Shown in pieces: positions 55,247-63,867 of a stretch of DNA of 64,000 nt. The DNA comes from CALCMJ01 sp964475415. GTDB taxonomy: Bacteria > Bacteroidota > Bacteroidia > Chitinophagales > Saprospiraceae. The notes under the pieces were generated by a model. The model was not told the origin of the DNA, searched no databases, and saw nothing but the letters and a program-made list of their open reading frames with translations. Within the stretch, counting starts at the first letter, position 1. Each line of letters opens with the position of its first letter. The position numbers and the translations under genes are program-made. The stretch lies in NCBI GenBank assembly GCA_964475415.1, contig CAYYWZ010000008.1, positions 1 to 64,000 on the forward strand, read 5' to 3'.

Positions 55247-55618
55247 ATGAAGAATAGTATCAAAGAAAAGTTGGATCTACTAGGGATGTCCGTGTCTCTA
55301 TTGTGTGCCTTACACTGTGCGGTAGTGCCAATTATCCTTACTATTGGAGTGTTTCAGAAATTTGAATGGTTAGACAGTCCTCTACTAGAAGTTATTTTCA
55401 TAATAACAAGTCTTGCAGTTGCAGGTTACTCTTTAACGAGAAGCTATCTTAAGGTCCACAACTCTATAGTGCCTCTTGTTATTGCAATCATTGGGTTTCT
55501 TATATTCTTTACTGGATTATATGATGGCGCACAGTATCATATTATTCTGAGATCTATTGGAGGAATTATTGTACTTCTCTCACATCTTCTTAACTTTAGG
55601 ATGCTTCATCAGAGGTAA
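55247..55618 (+). CDS. MerC domain membrane protein
   Basis: About 123 residues from the ATG at 55247; the ATG at 55232 would lie at the predicted transcription start and within the operator. Four membrane helices. The MerC signature Cys pair is in LCALHCAVVPIILTIG near helix 1. MerC proteins were first known as mercury importers. In Bacteroidota small MerC-domain proteins often occur outside mercury operons, near metal-regulated genes, with no proven substrate. No merA or merR is here. It is 8 bp upstream of the HupE/UreJ gene. Confidence 0.85.
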   Translation: MKNSIKEKLDLLGMSVSLLCALHCAVVPIILTIGVFQKFEWLDSPLLEVIFIITSLAVAGYSLTRSYLKVHNSIVPLVIAIIGFLIFFTGLYDGAQYHIILRSIGGIIVLLSHLLNFRMLHQR

Positions 55619-55626
55619 CTAAAATT

Positions 55627-56187
55627 ATGTTTCCAATATATTTTGAGTTAGGTATAGATCATATCTTGGATAAGAATGCCTATGATCATGTTTTGTTCAT
55701 CATAGCATTGTGCATTATCTATGTACCCAAGGAGTGGAAGAATGTACTGATTTTGGTAACAGCTTTTACAATAGGTCATTCATTGACATTGGCATTAGCT
55801 GCTTTTGACATTATCTTCATAAAGGCGAGTCTTGTAGAGTTTCTTATTCCACTTACGATATTGATTACTGCAATCGTAAACATAATCAATACAAGACCAA
55901 CTCATCAGAAGCATAGTCTTCAATATTTGATTGCCTTATTTTTTGGCTTTATACATGGCCTAGGATTCTCTAATTTTTTCAAGGCTTTGCTGGGTAAAGA
56001 AGAAAGTGTTGTAGGTCCTTTGTTCGCCTTCAACATAGGAGTAGAAGCTGGTCAGATATTGATGGTAATTATCATAATTATCATAACTTATATGATGGTA
56101 GAGCTGCTAAAACTTAAGCGTGTCTATTGGGTTAGAATCGTGTCGGGAGTTATCGCCTTTCTAGCGATTAGGCTTATGTTACAATAA
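55627..56187 (+). CDS. HupE/UreJ family membrane protein
   Basis: 186 residues with about six helices and family motifs: FELGIDHILDKNAYDHVLFI (histidine-bearing first loop), TAFTIGHSLTLALAA, and FFGFIHGLGFSNFFKALL, where conserved histidines line the path. HupE/UreJ proteins are secondary nickel or cobalt transporters in other phyla. With no urease or hydrogenase nearby, the metal here is uncertain. It is co-transcribed with the MerC gene behind the same operator. Confidence 0.88.
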   Translation: MFPIYFELGIDHILDKNAYDHVLFIIALCIIYVPKEWKNVLILVTAFTIGHSLTLALAAFDIIFIKASLVEFLIPLTILITAIVNIINTRPTHQKHSLQYLIALFFGFIHGLGFSNFFKALLGKEESVVGPLFAFNIGVEAGQILMVIIIIIITYMMVELLKLKRVYWVRIVSGVIAFLAIRLMLQ

Positions 56188-56335
56188 AGCATTCTACTAT
56201 CTCGAAGAGTGACAAGAAATAGGACAAGGGAATGAATTGCTATAATGGTTGGAGGAGGGGAATCATTTAATATATGAGTCTGAATTTTTTTTCCAATTAG
56301 TAAGAATTGAAATTGTTACAATTTAAGATACTATT

Positions 56336-56947
56336 ATGAAGGAAAATGAATTGACGAAAGAAGAATTTCGAAAATTAGAAAAACTATCAAAAGAATGAGG
56401 AAACAAGCTTTTCATTTTTCCATTAGTTTATATTTTTCCAATTTTATTGGTTGCTTTCATTCCAGCAAAATATTTGCCTAAGAGGGGAGTAGATTTAGGA
56501 AAAACTTTCGATGGCAACGAGTCCATAATTTCATTAATTGGTTTGTCAAACTTTCTTTTGTTACTTTTGATATGGACACTCATCATGGGTATAGCTGCAC
56601 TTGCGACTTACAAAAACCTAGGAATTAAAAAAGACATAAAAAATAAAACCATACTAAAATTTAAAGGGGAAGTATCAAGAGTAGATTCTTATGAAGGTAA
56701 ACCATATATAAGAGTAAAGAAGGTGAAAGGTGTCAAGGTTTTACATTTCAATGAATCGAATTATATGAATTTACTGGTAGGTGATGAAATCGAATTTGAA
56801 GTTTACAAACATTCAAAAATCTTAATAAAGATACTTTCTAGAAAGTCAAAGAAATCAAATCATAACCCAATCGGAATTAATAAAGTAGAAGATATTTGTC
56901 CTGGATGTTTGCACGAGCTAAAACATTTTGATAATGTTTGCCTTTAA
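56336..56947 (+). pseudogene. Two-helix membrane protein gene interrupted by an in-frame TGA
   Basis: The ATG at 56336 opens a frame MKENELTKEEFRKLEKLSKE that meets a TGA at 56396-56398. It then continues in the same frame as GNKLFIFPLVYIFPILLVAF (helix 1) and on to a TAA at 56947. A second helix (LLLLLIWTLIMGIAALATY) and a soluble beta-rich domain follow (KFKGEVSRVDSYEGKPYI, then a YMNLLVGDEIEFEV segment). The end is DICPGCLHELKHFDNVC, half of a zinc-ribbon, suggesting loss of the last residues too. Without the stop it would be a 203-residue membrane protein. Rescue from the TTG at 56447 would lose most of helix 1. The family is not recognised. Confidence 0.6.
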
Positions 56948-57070
56948 TGCGTACTAAATTTTTCATAGCTGAATTTAATAATGCGATAAGAAATGAAAAA
57001 GAAAACCTGCAGCAGTAATATCCAACAGTTTAGTCTTCCCTCACGAAGTAATTGGATATAGTTATCTGTT

Positions 57071-57628
57071 CTATAGATCTTCAGTAAAGTGTTTCCTAGA
57101 TTTTTCTTTCATGAACTTATCTTCATTATATATTTCAGACGCATTCTTAGGGATAGAGAGATTTTGCCAAGAATCACTTTTGATCATCTTACCCAGAAAA
57201 ACTATTTGTCCGATGTGATAAGCATAATGTGTTAGTTGTCTATGTATAGCTTCTATAATGGTATGTCCTTGGTTTCTTATGTAAATGATATGATCTAGAG
57301 GAGTCTTCTTAGCTTCTTCTAAGGCTAAAAATAGACAGTCCCAGCCTTTATTCCAATCAATCAATAATTCTTGTCGATTTTTATATTTTTCTGCAAACTC
57401 CTGATCACGGTTTCTCCAAGATTTTTCACCATCGGAATTTAGAAAGTCCGTCCATCTAGATAGCATATTGCCTTCTAAATGATTTACGATAATGGCTATA
57501 GAGTTGGACTCTTTTTCTATATATAGAAATAATTCTTTTTCTTCTAACTGACTGAACGTTTTTTCACCTAAGGATTTATAATAACTAAACAACTTTATAA
57601 TACTGGAATAGAAATTTTCTGTAATCAT
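57071..57628 (-). CDS. DinB-like / DUF1572 family protein
   Basis: About 185 residues from the ATG at 57628; longer readings run into the DUF1059 gene. It is a four-helix bundle protein of the DinB superfamily: FSYYKSLGEKTFSQLEEKEL, IVNHLEGNMLSRWTDFLNSD, and the third metal-ligand region ALEEAKKTPLDHIIYI with HRQLTHYAYHIGQIVFLGKM. Conserved histidines of the DUF1572 branch are present. Family members bind divalent metal and may be thiol-dependent transferases; the reaction is unknown. It is the third gene of a minus-strand unit with DUF1059 and the S9 peptidase. Confidence 0.8.
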   Translation of the reverse strand: MITENFYSSIIKLFSYYKSLGEKTFSQLEEKELFLYIEKESNSIAIIVNHLEGNMLSRWTDFLNSDGEKSWRNRDQEFAEKYKNRQELLIDWNKGWDCLFLALEEAKKTPLDHIIYIRNQGHTIIEAIHRQLTHYAYHIGQIVFLGKMIKSDSWQNLSIPKNASEIYNEDKFMKEKSRKHFTEDL

Positions 57629-57654
57629 TCTAATATAATTTGTAAGAGATAAAT

Positions 57655-57891
57655 CTAATCTGCGTCTAACGCTTCGAATTCTTTTCTTTTTAGTTGAAAC
57701 CATTCTTGCATAGCTGTGGGAGATTTCATCATTTCTTGCATGGCACCCATCGCTTTCATATGAGCGGCATCTTTTATTGTATACATTTCTGTTCCATGTT
57801 GTTTGCTTAGAGCTGCTATTTCCTCAAAAGTTTCAGCCTTAAAGACTAGATCACAAGCTCCGCCTAATTGTTTACACGTCATCGATTTCAT
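57655..57891 (-). CDS. DUF1059 domain small protein
   Basis: 78 residues (or 75 from the second ATG). It begins MTCKQLGGACDLVFKAETFE, which is the DUF1059 pattern of two cysteines about nine residues apart, and ends in a methionine-rich helix (HMKAMGAMQEMMKSPTAMQE). DUF1059 proteins are small and cytosolic, of unknown role, and suspected to bind metal. It is 19 bp after the S9 peptidase stop and 26 bp before the DinB-like start. Confidence 0.8.
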   Translation of the reverse strand: MKSMTCKQLGGACDLVFKAETFEEIAALSKQHGTEMYTIKDAAHMKAMGAMQEMMKSPTAMQEWFQLKRKEFEALDAD

Positions 57892-57910
57892 AGGTGTATA
57901 TTTTTATAAT

Positions 57911-60682
57911 TTATTTATCAGATTCTATGCCTTGTCTAATTCCCTTTTTTATAGGAGATACCCCATTTTTCATCCAAGAGGGCATAGGCTTGTCCATTAG
58001 GTAATGATCGAAAAACTGTTCTAGTCTTCTGTTAAAATCTACTCTATTTTGCCATTTGACAGGCCAGTGAGGTTCGTCATTATAGTTCAGTAGCCATGCT
58101 GGTTTGTTCAGCCTTCTAAGTGCTACAAAATATTCTATTCCTTGGTACCAAGGGACAGCGCCATCTGCATCATTATGTAAAATAAGGACAGGCGTGTTTA
58201 CATCCGGTGTATTAAATAGAGGGGAATTTTCTATATAGAGTTCGGGCTTTTCCCACAAGGTTGCACCGATTCTACTTTGCGTTTTTTCGTATTGAAACAT
58301 CCTACTCATTCCTGATCCCCATCTTATACCACCATAAGCAGAAGTCATATTTACTACAGGAGCACCAGCTTCAGCACATTTAAAAATATCTGTCTTAGTA
58401 ATCAAGTGAGCAATCTGATATCCTCCCCAGCTATGCCCTTGTACTCCTATACGATCATGATCTAGCCATGCCTCTTTTTTTAGAGATTCCACGCCTGAAA
58501 TAACTGCGTTATAGGCACTCTTACCTGGATAGCCAATCTTGTATACTACATCTGGATTAAATATAACGTAGCCTTTGTTAGCATAGTAACTATAATTTAT
58601 AGTAGATCTACCAGCAGCAGGAGCTCTATGTCTATGTAAGCGATCAGAACTGCGCTCATAGAAATTGACAATCATGGGATACTTTTTGTTTGGGTCGAAA
58701 TTGTCAGGTTTTAGCAGTAAGCCTTCTAGTTCTGTTCCATCAGGAGAGGTCCATTTATACAGGCTTATATCTCCCCATGCATATTCTGATTGTTGTGGAT
58801 TCGTATTGGATATTGTCCTTTGATTTGTAAAATCTGAATTTGTCAATATCAGATCAGGATAGGTTCTGAAAGATTCCTTAGTAAAAATTAAACGATCTGC
58901 ATTTTTTGCTTTGGCTATTCTTCTTGTGTTGTAGGTATAAGCTCCTTGTTCTACAAGTTTTATTTCTTTAGTCTTAAGGTTTAGATAGGCAAGTCCTTCG
59001 TCCTTGTTGTTTTCTTTGAATATTTCTACTAGGACTGTACTATCAGTGGGTATATTGTAAGCTTCATCATCTATTTGGACATATCTATATACTGTTTTGG
59101 AAGATCTGCCATCTGTTAGTCTTTCTGGTTTTTTCTTTCCGGAAGGATCTACTTTCCACAAGTCGTAGCGATCATAAATGACTACATTCTTATCCTCCTT
59201 AGTCCAGAATGCAAAACCGTACGGGCGTGGCTCAGATGGGCTATCATGGCGCTCATTATAAAAGCTGACTTCAGCATTATTAGTTATAGTTTTTACTTTA
59301 GCTGAAGATAGTTCTACTGATTTCCAGTTTCGTTCTACACTATTATACCACAGTCCGTATTTGTCATCAGGAGATATTCTAGGAAAGCCTATTTCTGCTG
59401 ATGCAAATGTTTTCTTTTCTCCATTACTAAGATTTACAATAGACAAGTCTCGTGCAGCATAACCTAGCCAACTGATAGTTTGGGCATAAGGTTTCTGATT
59501 GTAAATAATAGCATAGTTGCTATTCCTTTTTCTTGGATAAGATATGCCTGATTCTTCTTTAGTAAGTAAAGGGATTTGTTTTCTTTTGTTGATATCATAT
59601 ATGACATCATAGGTTTTCTTTTTGTCAGAATCAAGATTATTTTCTTGCTGTGTATATAACAACTTATCTGTGTAAGTCCATACCTCTACACTTACGATTT
59701 CTTCAGGTAGTAGATTGGTATCTTGAACAATCGGTGCAGGAGCAATACCATAGAATAATCTTTTTTCATCATCTGAGAAGTTAAGGTTAGCATTTTCACT
59801 CAGGAAGTAATCTTCACCATTTCTATTACTGGATTCATCGACTATAATTTTTGACTTCAGTTGACCTTTTGACCAGAGATGCAGTTTGTAAGGTCTCAAC
59901 TCACTTTTAGTAGTATCTATATCTTGAAGAAATGCAAGGTGCTTACCTTTTTTAGAAAAATTTAGCTTCTTGTATTTGCCCTTAGCTTCTATTATTTTAT
60001 TTTTTTTATTGCTAGGAACATGGTACAACAGTACTTGGTCTTCTTCTGTAGAATCAATCCCAGTAGAGACGGCTGCTATTATTTTTTCTTCTTCAGAACA
60101 AACATAAGATGTGACAAATCTAATGGAATCCGTTTTCTGATTACTCAGCTGATGAATGTATAGTGTGCTTCCATTTTTCTTCGACTCTTTTTTTATGTTT
60201 TTTGTAGTATCTTTTCTTGCTTCCTTATGGAATACAATGTAATCACCCCACTCTTTAGGAGCTTCGTAGTCTTTAACCTTATCAATTTTTGTGACGTTAA
60301 GACTAGCTAATTCTATAATAGCAAGTGTGTCTTTGGGCATTTTTTTCTTGTCTATTTTCGCTCTCTTTTTCGCTTGGATCGTATCATAAGGCGGACTTAT
60401 AAGAGCGAATGCGTAAGCACCATTTTTGTCAAAAGTGGCATTACCAGCACGTTCTATAATCGTTTGTTTTTTGGTATTAGTATTAACTAGATATAACTTG
60501 CTATCTCCTTTGGCAGGTTTTATATTGTAAGCTACCCAATTGCCATCATCAGATAATTTTGAATTACTTAGACTGTTCCATTCTGAGTATATAGTGTAGT
60601 CCATCTTTTTTTGTCCTGATAATTGAGAAGTAAGGATAGATGTAAAAAATAGTAAGGTAAGAAGGGTAGTAAGATTATGCAT
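57911..60682 (-). CDS. Secreted S9 family prolyl-oligopeptidase-like serine peptidase
   Basis: 923 residues with a signal peptide (LTLLFFTSILTSQLSGQ) and a long N-terminal beta-propeller-like region of repeated short blades (about 25-640). The C-terminal alpha/beta-hydrolase peptidase domain carries Ser in GVQGHSWGGYQ (about 751), Asp in LHNDADGAVPWYQG (about 836) and His in YNDEPHWPV (about 871). It probably cuts short peptides after proline or acidic residues, or acts as a dipeptidyl peptidase, in the periplasm. It heads a unit with DUF1059 and DUF1572 genes. Confidence 0.92.
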   Translation of the reverse strand: MHNLTTLLTLLFFTSILTSQLSGQKKMDYTIYSEWNSLSNSKLSDDGNWVAYNIKPAKGDSKLYLVNTNTKKQTIIERAGNATFDKNGAYAFALISPPYDTIQAKKRAKIDKKKMPKDTLAIIELASLNVTKIDKVKDYEAPKEWGDYIVFHKEARKDTTKNIKKESKKNGSTLYIHQLSNQKTDSIRFVTSYVCSEEEKIIAAVSTGIDSTEEDQVLLYHVPSNKKNKIIEAKGKYKKLNFSKKGKHLAFLQDIDTTKSELRPYKLHLWSKGQLKSKIIVDESSNRNGEDYFLSENANLNFSDDEKRLFYGIAPAPIVQDTNLLPEEIVSVEVWTYTDKLLYTQQENNLDSDKKKTYDVIYDINKRKQIPLLTKEESGISYPRKRNSNYAIIYNQKPYAQTISWLGYAARDLSIVNLSNGEKKTFASAEIGFPRISPDDKYGLWYNSVERNWKSVELSSAKVKTITNNAEVSFYNERHDSPSEPRPYGFAFWTKEDKNVVIYDRYDLWKVDPSGKKKPERLTDGRSSKTVYRYVQIDDEAYNIPTDSTVLVEIFKENNKDEGLAYLNLKTKEIKLVEQGAYTYNTRRIAKAKNADRLIFTKESFRTYPDLILTNSDFTNQRTISNTNPQQSEYAWGDISLYKWTSPDGTELEGLLLKPDNFDPNKKYPMIVNFYERSSDRLHRHRAPAAGRSTINYSYYANKGYVIFNPDVVYKIGYPGKSAYNAVISGVESLKKEAWLDHDRIGVQGHSWGGYQIAHLITKTDIFKCAEAGAPVVNMTSAYGGIRWGSGMSRMFQYEKTQSRIGATLWEKPELYIENSPLFNTPDVNTPVLILHNDADGAVPWYQGIEYFVALRRLNKPAWLLNYNDEPHWPVKWQNRVDFNRRLEQFFDHYLMDKPMPSWMKNGVSPIKKGIRQGIESDK

Positions 60683-60891
60683 TTCCTATTAATTTGTATA
60701 CTGTAATATTAGCAGTATACAAATTAAGATTAAATTACATTTTAGTTGTCTAAAATAGATGTAAATCTAAAAGTTAATAACTACGTTGTTTTTCAGTATA
60801 TAAATTTTAATCTTATATAGTCAAGCTAAACTAAAGTTCGTGCAGCGAAAATGGTTTAATGGCAATCTACAATTAAACTAAACAATCGGAT

Positions 60892-62070
60892 ATGAAATAC
60901 TTCTACTTTTTCCTACTTAATATATTAGCCCTGAATGGTATAGCCCAGAAACCTTATGTGCCTATGGAATCTGTTAATAGCTGGTACTATAGTGTAAGCT
61001 CTCTAGGAGGATTTAGCACTTTCTGGGTAGAAGATTACGGTGATACGATTATAAATGATTTAGAATATCGTAAGATAGGATATGATACGGATAGTGATTT
61101 TGTGTTTATGCAATATATTAGAGAAGATATAGACCAAAAAAAGATCTATATTATCAATGCATATGATGCCAGTATGCAAGAAGTAGTAATTTATGATTTT
61201 AGTTTAGAGGTTGGTGATATTTTGGCAAGCGATTATTATAATGGTGCAACCTACGAGGTAATCGAAAAGGAACTCATCCCTAGTCTAGCTGGTGATCTGT
61301 ACCAGTGGACTTTGCAATTGGAAGGTGGAGATCTTAGCTTTAAATACATAGAGAGCTTGGGTTCAGATTTCTTTTTTGTTAATCCCTTGATTTCTGATCC
61401 TGTCTATAGTTTGGTTTGTGCTTATTATGATTGCACTCAGGTGTTTGGTAGTAGTGATTGTATGCACCTTGGAAAATATGGAATTAGCGAATCCTTAGAT
61501 GTGGAATTATGTGAAGGTGAGGAATATATGGGAATAACAGAAGAAGGGAGTTATCAAATTAGATTAGGTAATGATCAAGCCAATGAATGTGACACCCTGC
61601 TTGAACTAACGATTAGCTTTAAGGATCCATCACAGCCTGAAATACCATATAATGGAATAGATGATGATTGTGATCCTTTTTCACGAGATGACGATCTGGA
61701 TGAAGATGGTTTTTTGGCTGTAGATGATTGTGATGATGAAGATCCCAATATAAATCCAGATGCGGAAGAGATTGTCAATAATGGGGTGGATGAAGATTGT
61801 GATGGAATGGATTTGCTTTCTAGCTTACACGAACTTTCGCAAGTGCCAATTAATATATTCCCTAATCCTGTACATGATAACTTGATTATAGAGTTAGGAA
61901 GTAGTCTAAATTATAGAGTTATATTATTTTCTTTAGAGGGGAAAATTCTGATTCAAGAATCTAGTCCATCTACCATCTTTATAGGAGATTTTTTGAATGG
62001 TATTTATATCCTTGTTGTAGAAGATATCGATACGGGTAATAGGGTTGTTGAGAAAATTGTGAAAGAGTAG
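60892..62070 (+). CDS. Secreted protein with MopE-like metal-binding repeats and T9SS type A signal
   Basis: 392 residues with a signal peptide (FYFFLLNILALNGIAQ). An N-terminal domain of about 200 residues of unknown type follows (VNSWYYSVSSLGGFSTFWVE). Then a Cys/Asp-rich metal-binding stretch at about 255-305 (YNGIDDDCDPFSRDDDLDED, FLAVDDCDDEDPNINPDAEE, NGVDEDCDGMD), the calcium or metal motif first seen in MopE-type proteins. The end is a type A sorting domain (INIFPNPVHDNLII, VILFSLEGKI, LNGIYILVVED). It is exported by T9SS and divergent from the S9 peptidase gene. Confidence 0.87.
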   Translation: MKYFYFFLLNILALNGIAQKPYVPMESVNSWYYSVSSLGGFSTFWVEDYGDTIINDLEYRKIGYDTDSDFVFMQYIREDIDQKKIYIINAYDASMQEVVIYDFSLEVGDILASDYYNGATYEVIEKELIPSLAGDLYQWTLQLEGGDLSFKYIESLGSDFFFVNPLISDPVYSLVCAYYDCTQVFGSSDCMHLGKYGISESLDVELCEGEEYMGITEEGSYQIRLGNDQANECDTLLELTISFKDPSQPEIPYNGIDDDCDPFSRDDDLDEDGFLAVDDCDDEDPNINPDAEEIVNNGVDEDCDGMDLLSSLHELSQVPINIFPNPVHDNLIIELGSSLNYRVILFSLEGKILIQESSPSTIFIGDFLNGIYILVVEDIDTGNRVVEKIVKE

Positions 62071-62139
62071 TGCAGCTATACAATTAGGCTTAGGTCTTTG
62101 ATAGACTAGATTTCACGGTTACGCTCGAAGTAATTTCAC

Positions 62140-62598
62140 CTATTCTGTACCAAATATTTTTCCATTTAAAGTGTGTGTGCAACAATTATATAAAGGCGTC
62201 ATTTCTTTTGCAGTTAGATCAGCGTTAGTTAGTTGTAACTTACCAACATCATCTACATACATTCCTGAAAAGTAGCTTGATTCTCCAGTTCTCACATATT
62301 CTTCTTTTTTATTTTGATCTAATGCAACTATCCAAAAGATAGGTTCTTGCTTATCTAGCCTTGAAGTTGCTTCACTGAAAACTGTATCCCAGTCAGTTCC
62401 AACTTTGGATATCAGAAATCTAAATAGGGGTGTATAATCAAGGCCTCTCAGTTTTTTACTAGCCATAGAACCCTTTAGCTGAATTGCTGAGTCACGTTTT
62501 TTGTTTCTTGAATCTTTGTAATCACCACCAAAGCCATGACGAACACCTCTCGCTTTTGTATTTACTTTTCTATATAATGGTTATTTACTTCTATTCAT
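62140..62598 (-). pseudogene. Uncharacterised conserved-looking protein, interrupted by in-frame TAA at codon 6
   Basis: From the ATG at 62598 the minus-strand frame reads MNRSK, then TAA (62583-62581), then continues unbroken: PLYRKVNTKARGVRHGFGGD ... RGLDYTPLFRFLISKVGTDW ... NCCTHTLNGKIFGTE to 62140. The basic KVNTKARGVRHG start and a C-terminal CC-T-H-T segment look like one intact small protein of about 150 residues, a type I associate with unnamed proteins of bacteria. The first ATG after the stop (62466) would drop the basic N-terminus. Either it is a fresh nonsense mutation or translation starts at a non-standard codon after the TAA. The function is unknown; the Cys/His end could bind metal. 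Confidence 0.55.
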
Positions 62599-62619
62599 TT
62601 TTCATTTAAAGTTCAAGCC

Positions 62620-62651
62620 CTCTTAATATTTACATATGTAAATATTAAGAG
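62620..62651. repeat. Perfect 32-bp palindrome between two minus-strand genes
   Basis: CTCTTAATATTTACAT (62620-62635) is followed by its exact reverse complement ATGTAAATATTAAGAG (62636-62651). There is no T-run on the minus strand, so it is not a standard terminator. It may be an mRNA-end hairpin or a protein-binding site. Confidence 0.7.
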
Positions 62652-62665
62652 ACATCATTTCATAA

Positions 62666-63151
62666 TTATCTGCGGTATATAAATTTCCTTTCACAGCTAA
62701 GGCCGGATAGCGTTGTGACCTCTATTGTAAGTTCGATTTCATTGTTAATCAAAGTATAATTTAAACATTGATTACCAGTAGGGCATACTTCTATATTATT
62801 ATCTAGAAGCTCATAGCTTAAGCTTAATGTGTCTCTATCTAAATTGGTTTGCGTTATAATGTCGAGTATGTCATTTTCCTTAAAGATTAATAACTGACAA
62901 GAGTTTGTTTCGTTAGTTAGTTCGATAGTATCCTTGATTTCTGTTGTTCTAATATTGATACAACAAAAACCGTTAGATTCGAAGCTTTCTATTTCCTGAG
63001 TAATATTACCTTCTAAGCAGGTTGATTCTAAATGCTTAAGATTCCATTCACCGAGGATATTATTTTCTACTTCAGTGGAACAAGCAATGCAAAATAGTAA
63101 CAAAAGGAATAGTCCTGAAAAGTTATAAGCTAGTAATTTGTCCATCTTCAT
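62666..63151 (-). CDS. Lipocalin-like small lipoprotein
   Basis: 161 residues with a lipoprotein signal (LFLLLLFCIAC, Cys near 24), then ILGEWNLKHLESTCLEG, reminiscent of lipocalin-like proteins that start with a GxW motif. Alternating beta strands and five or more further cysteines follow (NGFCCINIRT, NSCQLLIF, EVCPTGNQCLNYT). The cysteines could form disulfides in the periplasm. I would place it loosely with lipocalin-like lipoproteins. It lies 31 bp downstream of the methyltransferase-like gene. Confidence 0.65.
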   Translation of the reverse strand: MKMDKLLAYNFSGLFLLLLFCIACSTEVENNILGEWNLKHLESTCLEGNITQEIESFESNGFCCINIRTTEIKDTIELTNETNSCQLLIFKENDILDIITQTNLDRDTLSLSYELLDNNIEVCPTGNQCLNYTLINNEIELTIEVTTLSGLSCERKFIYRR

Positions 63152-63182
63152 TTTAATAAATTGTTATTTCTGAAAGTAGACC

Positions 63183-63635
63183 TTATATCCATCTTCTAAC
63201 CTTGGATTTATATTGTAGATATCTAGCTCCGAATAATTTTGTCATAGCTTTTTCTTCTGGTATAATTTGAAAGATGGTCATGTACATGATAAATCCTATC
63301 AAGCTAAGAATAGACCATATAGAAAAGTATCTTAGCCCAATAGCACATAAGCTCAATACAAGACCCAGATACATAGGGTTACGAGTTAGTTTATATACAC
63401 CTACCGTCACTAGTTCATTGGCTTTCTCTATTTTATGAGGGTTTACAGTCGTATTCGCTTTATTAAATAAAACAACTCCTCCTATTCCAAAAATAAACCC
63501 TACTACAATAAGTGAGTAAAAGAGTAAGTTTTGTGCAATGGGACTGATAAATAAGGCATTGTACGGTGCTGATACCTTCATAAGCAAGGCAAATAGTAGA
63601 AATACGATAACTGGAGGGATTTTTGTGTTTAGCAC
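63183..63635 (-). CDS. Isoprenylcysteine carboxyl methyltransferase-like (PEMT/ICMT) membrane protein
   Basis: 150 residues with four to five helices. The family signature is around residues 78-120: LVTVGVYKLTRNPMYLGLVL and, after two helices, EEKAMTKLFGARYLQYKSKV with the conserved Glu and Tyr. Such proteins use S-adenosylmethionine to methylate lipids or other membrane substrates; bacterial homologues rarely have known targets. It is the first gene of a short minus-strand unit with the lipocalin-like lipoprotein. Confidence 0.85.
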   Translation of the reverse strand: MLNTKIPPVIVFLLFALLMKVSAPYNALFISPIAQNLLFYSLIVVGFIFGIGGVVLFNKANTTVNPHKIEKANELVTVGVYKLTRNPMYLGLVLSLCAIGLRYFSIWSILSLIGFIMYMTIFQIIPEEKAMTKLFGARYLQYKSKVRRWI

Positions 63636-63867
63636 AGCTTAAATTTAATGTCGATATAATAGTGTTAACTTTATAAAATTCTACGTTAAGTATAAAGATA
63701 ATTAATATAAACAAAAATATAATTAGACTTAGATTGTTAGTTATCAACTAGTTATATTTAAATGTAAAAATATTTTGACGATTGAGCAACGCATAAATAA
63801 TGATCGTGGTCATATAGGTGAAACTCGAGTACATTATAGATTTACAAATTCAATAAATAAATAACAA

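Noticed and set aside
55247..55618. Mercury resistance operon
   Set aside because: MerC-type protein only; no merA, merR, merT or merP and no mer-type operator nearby.
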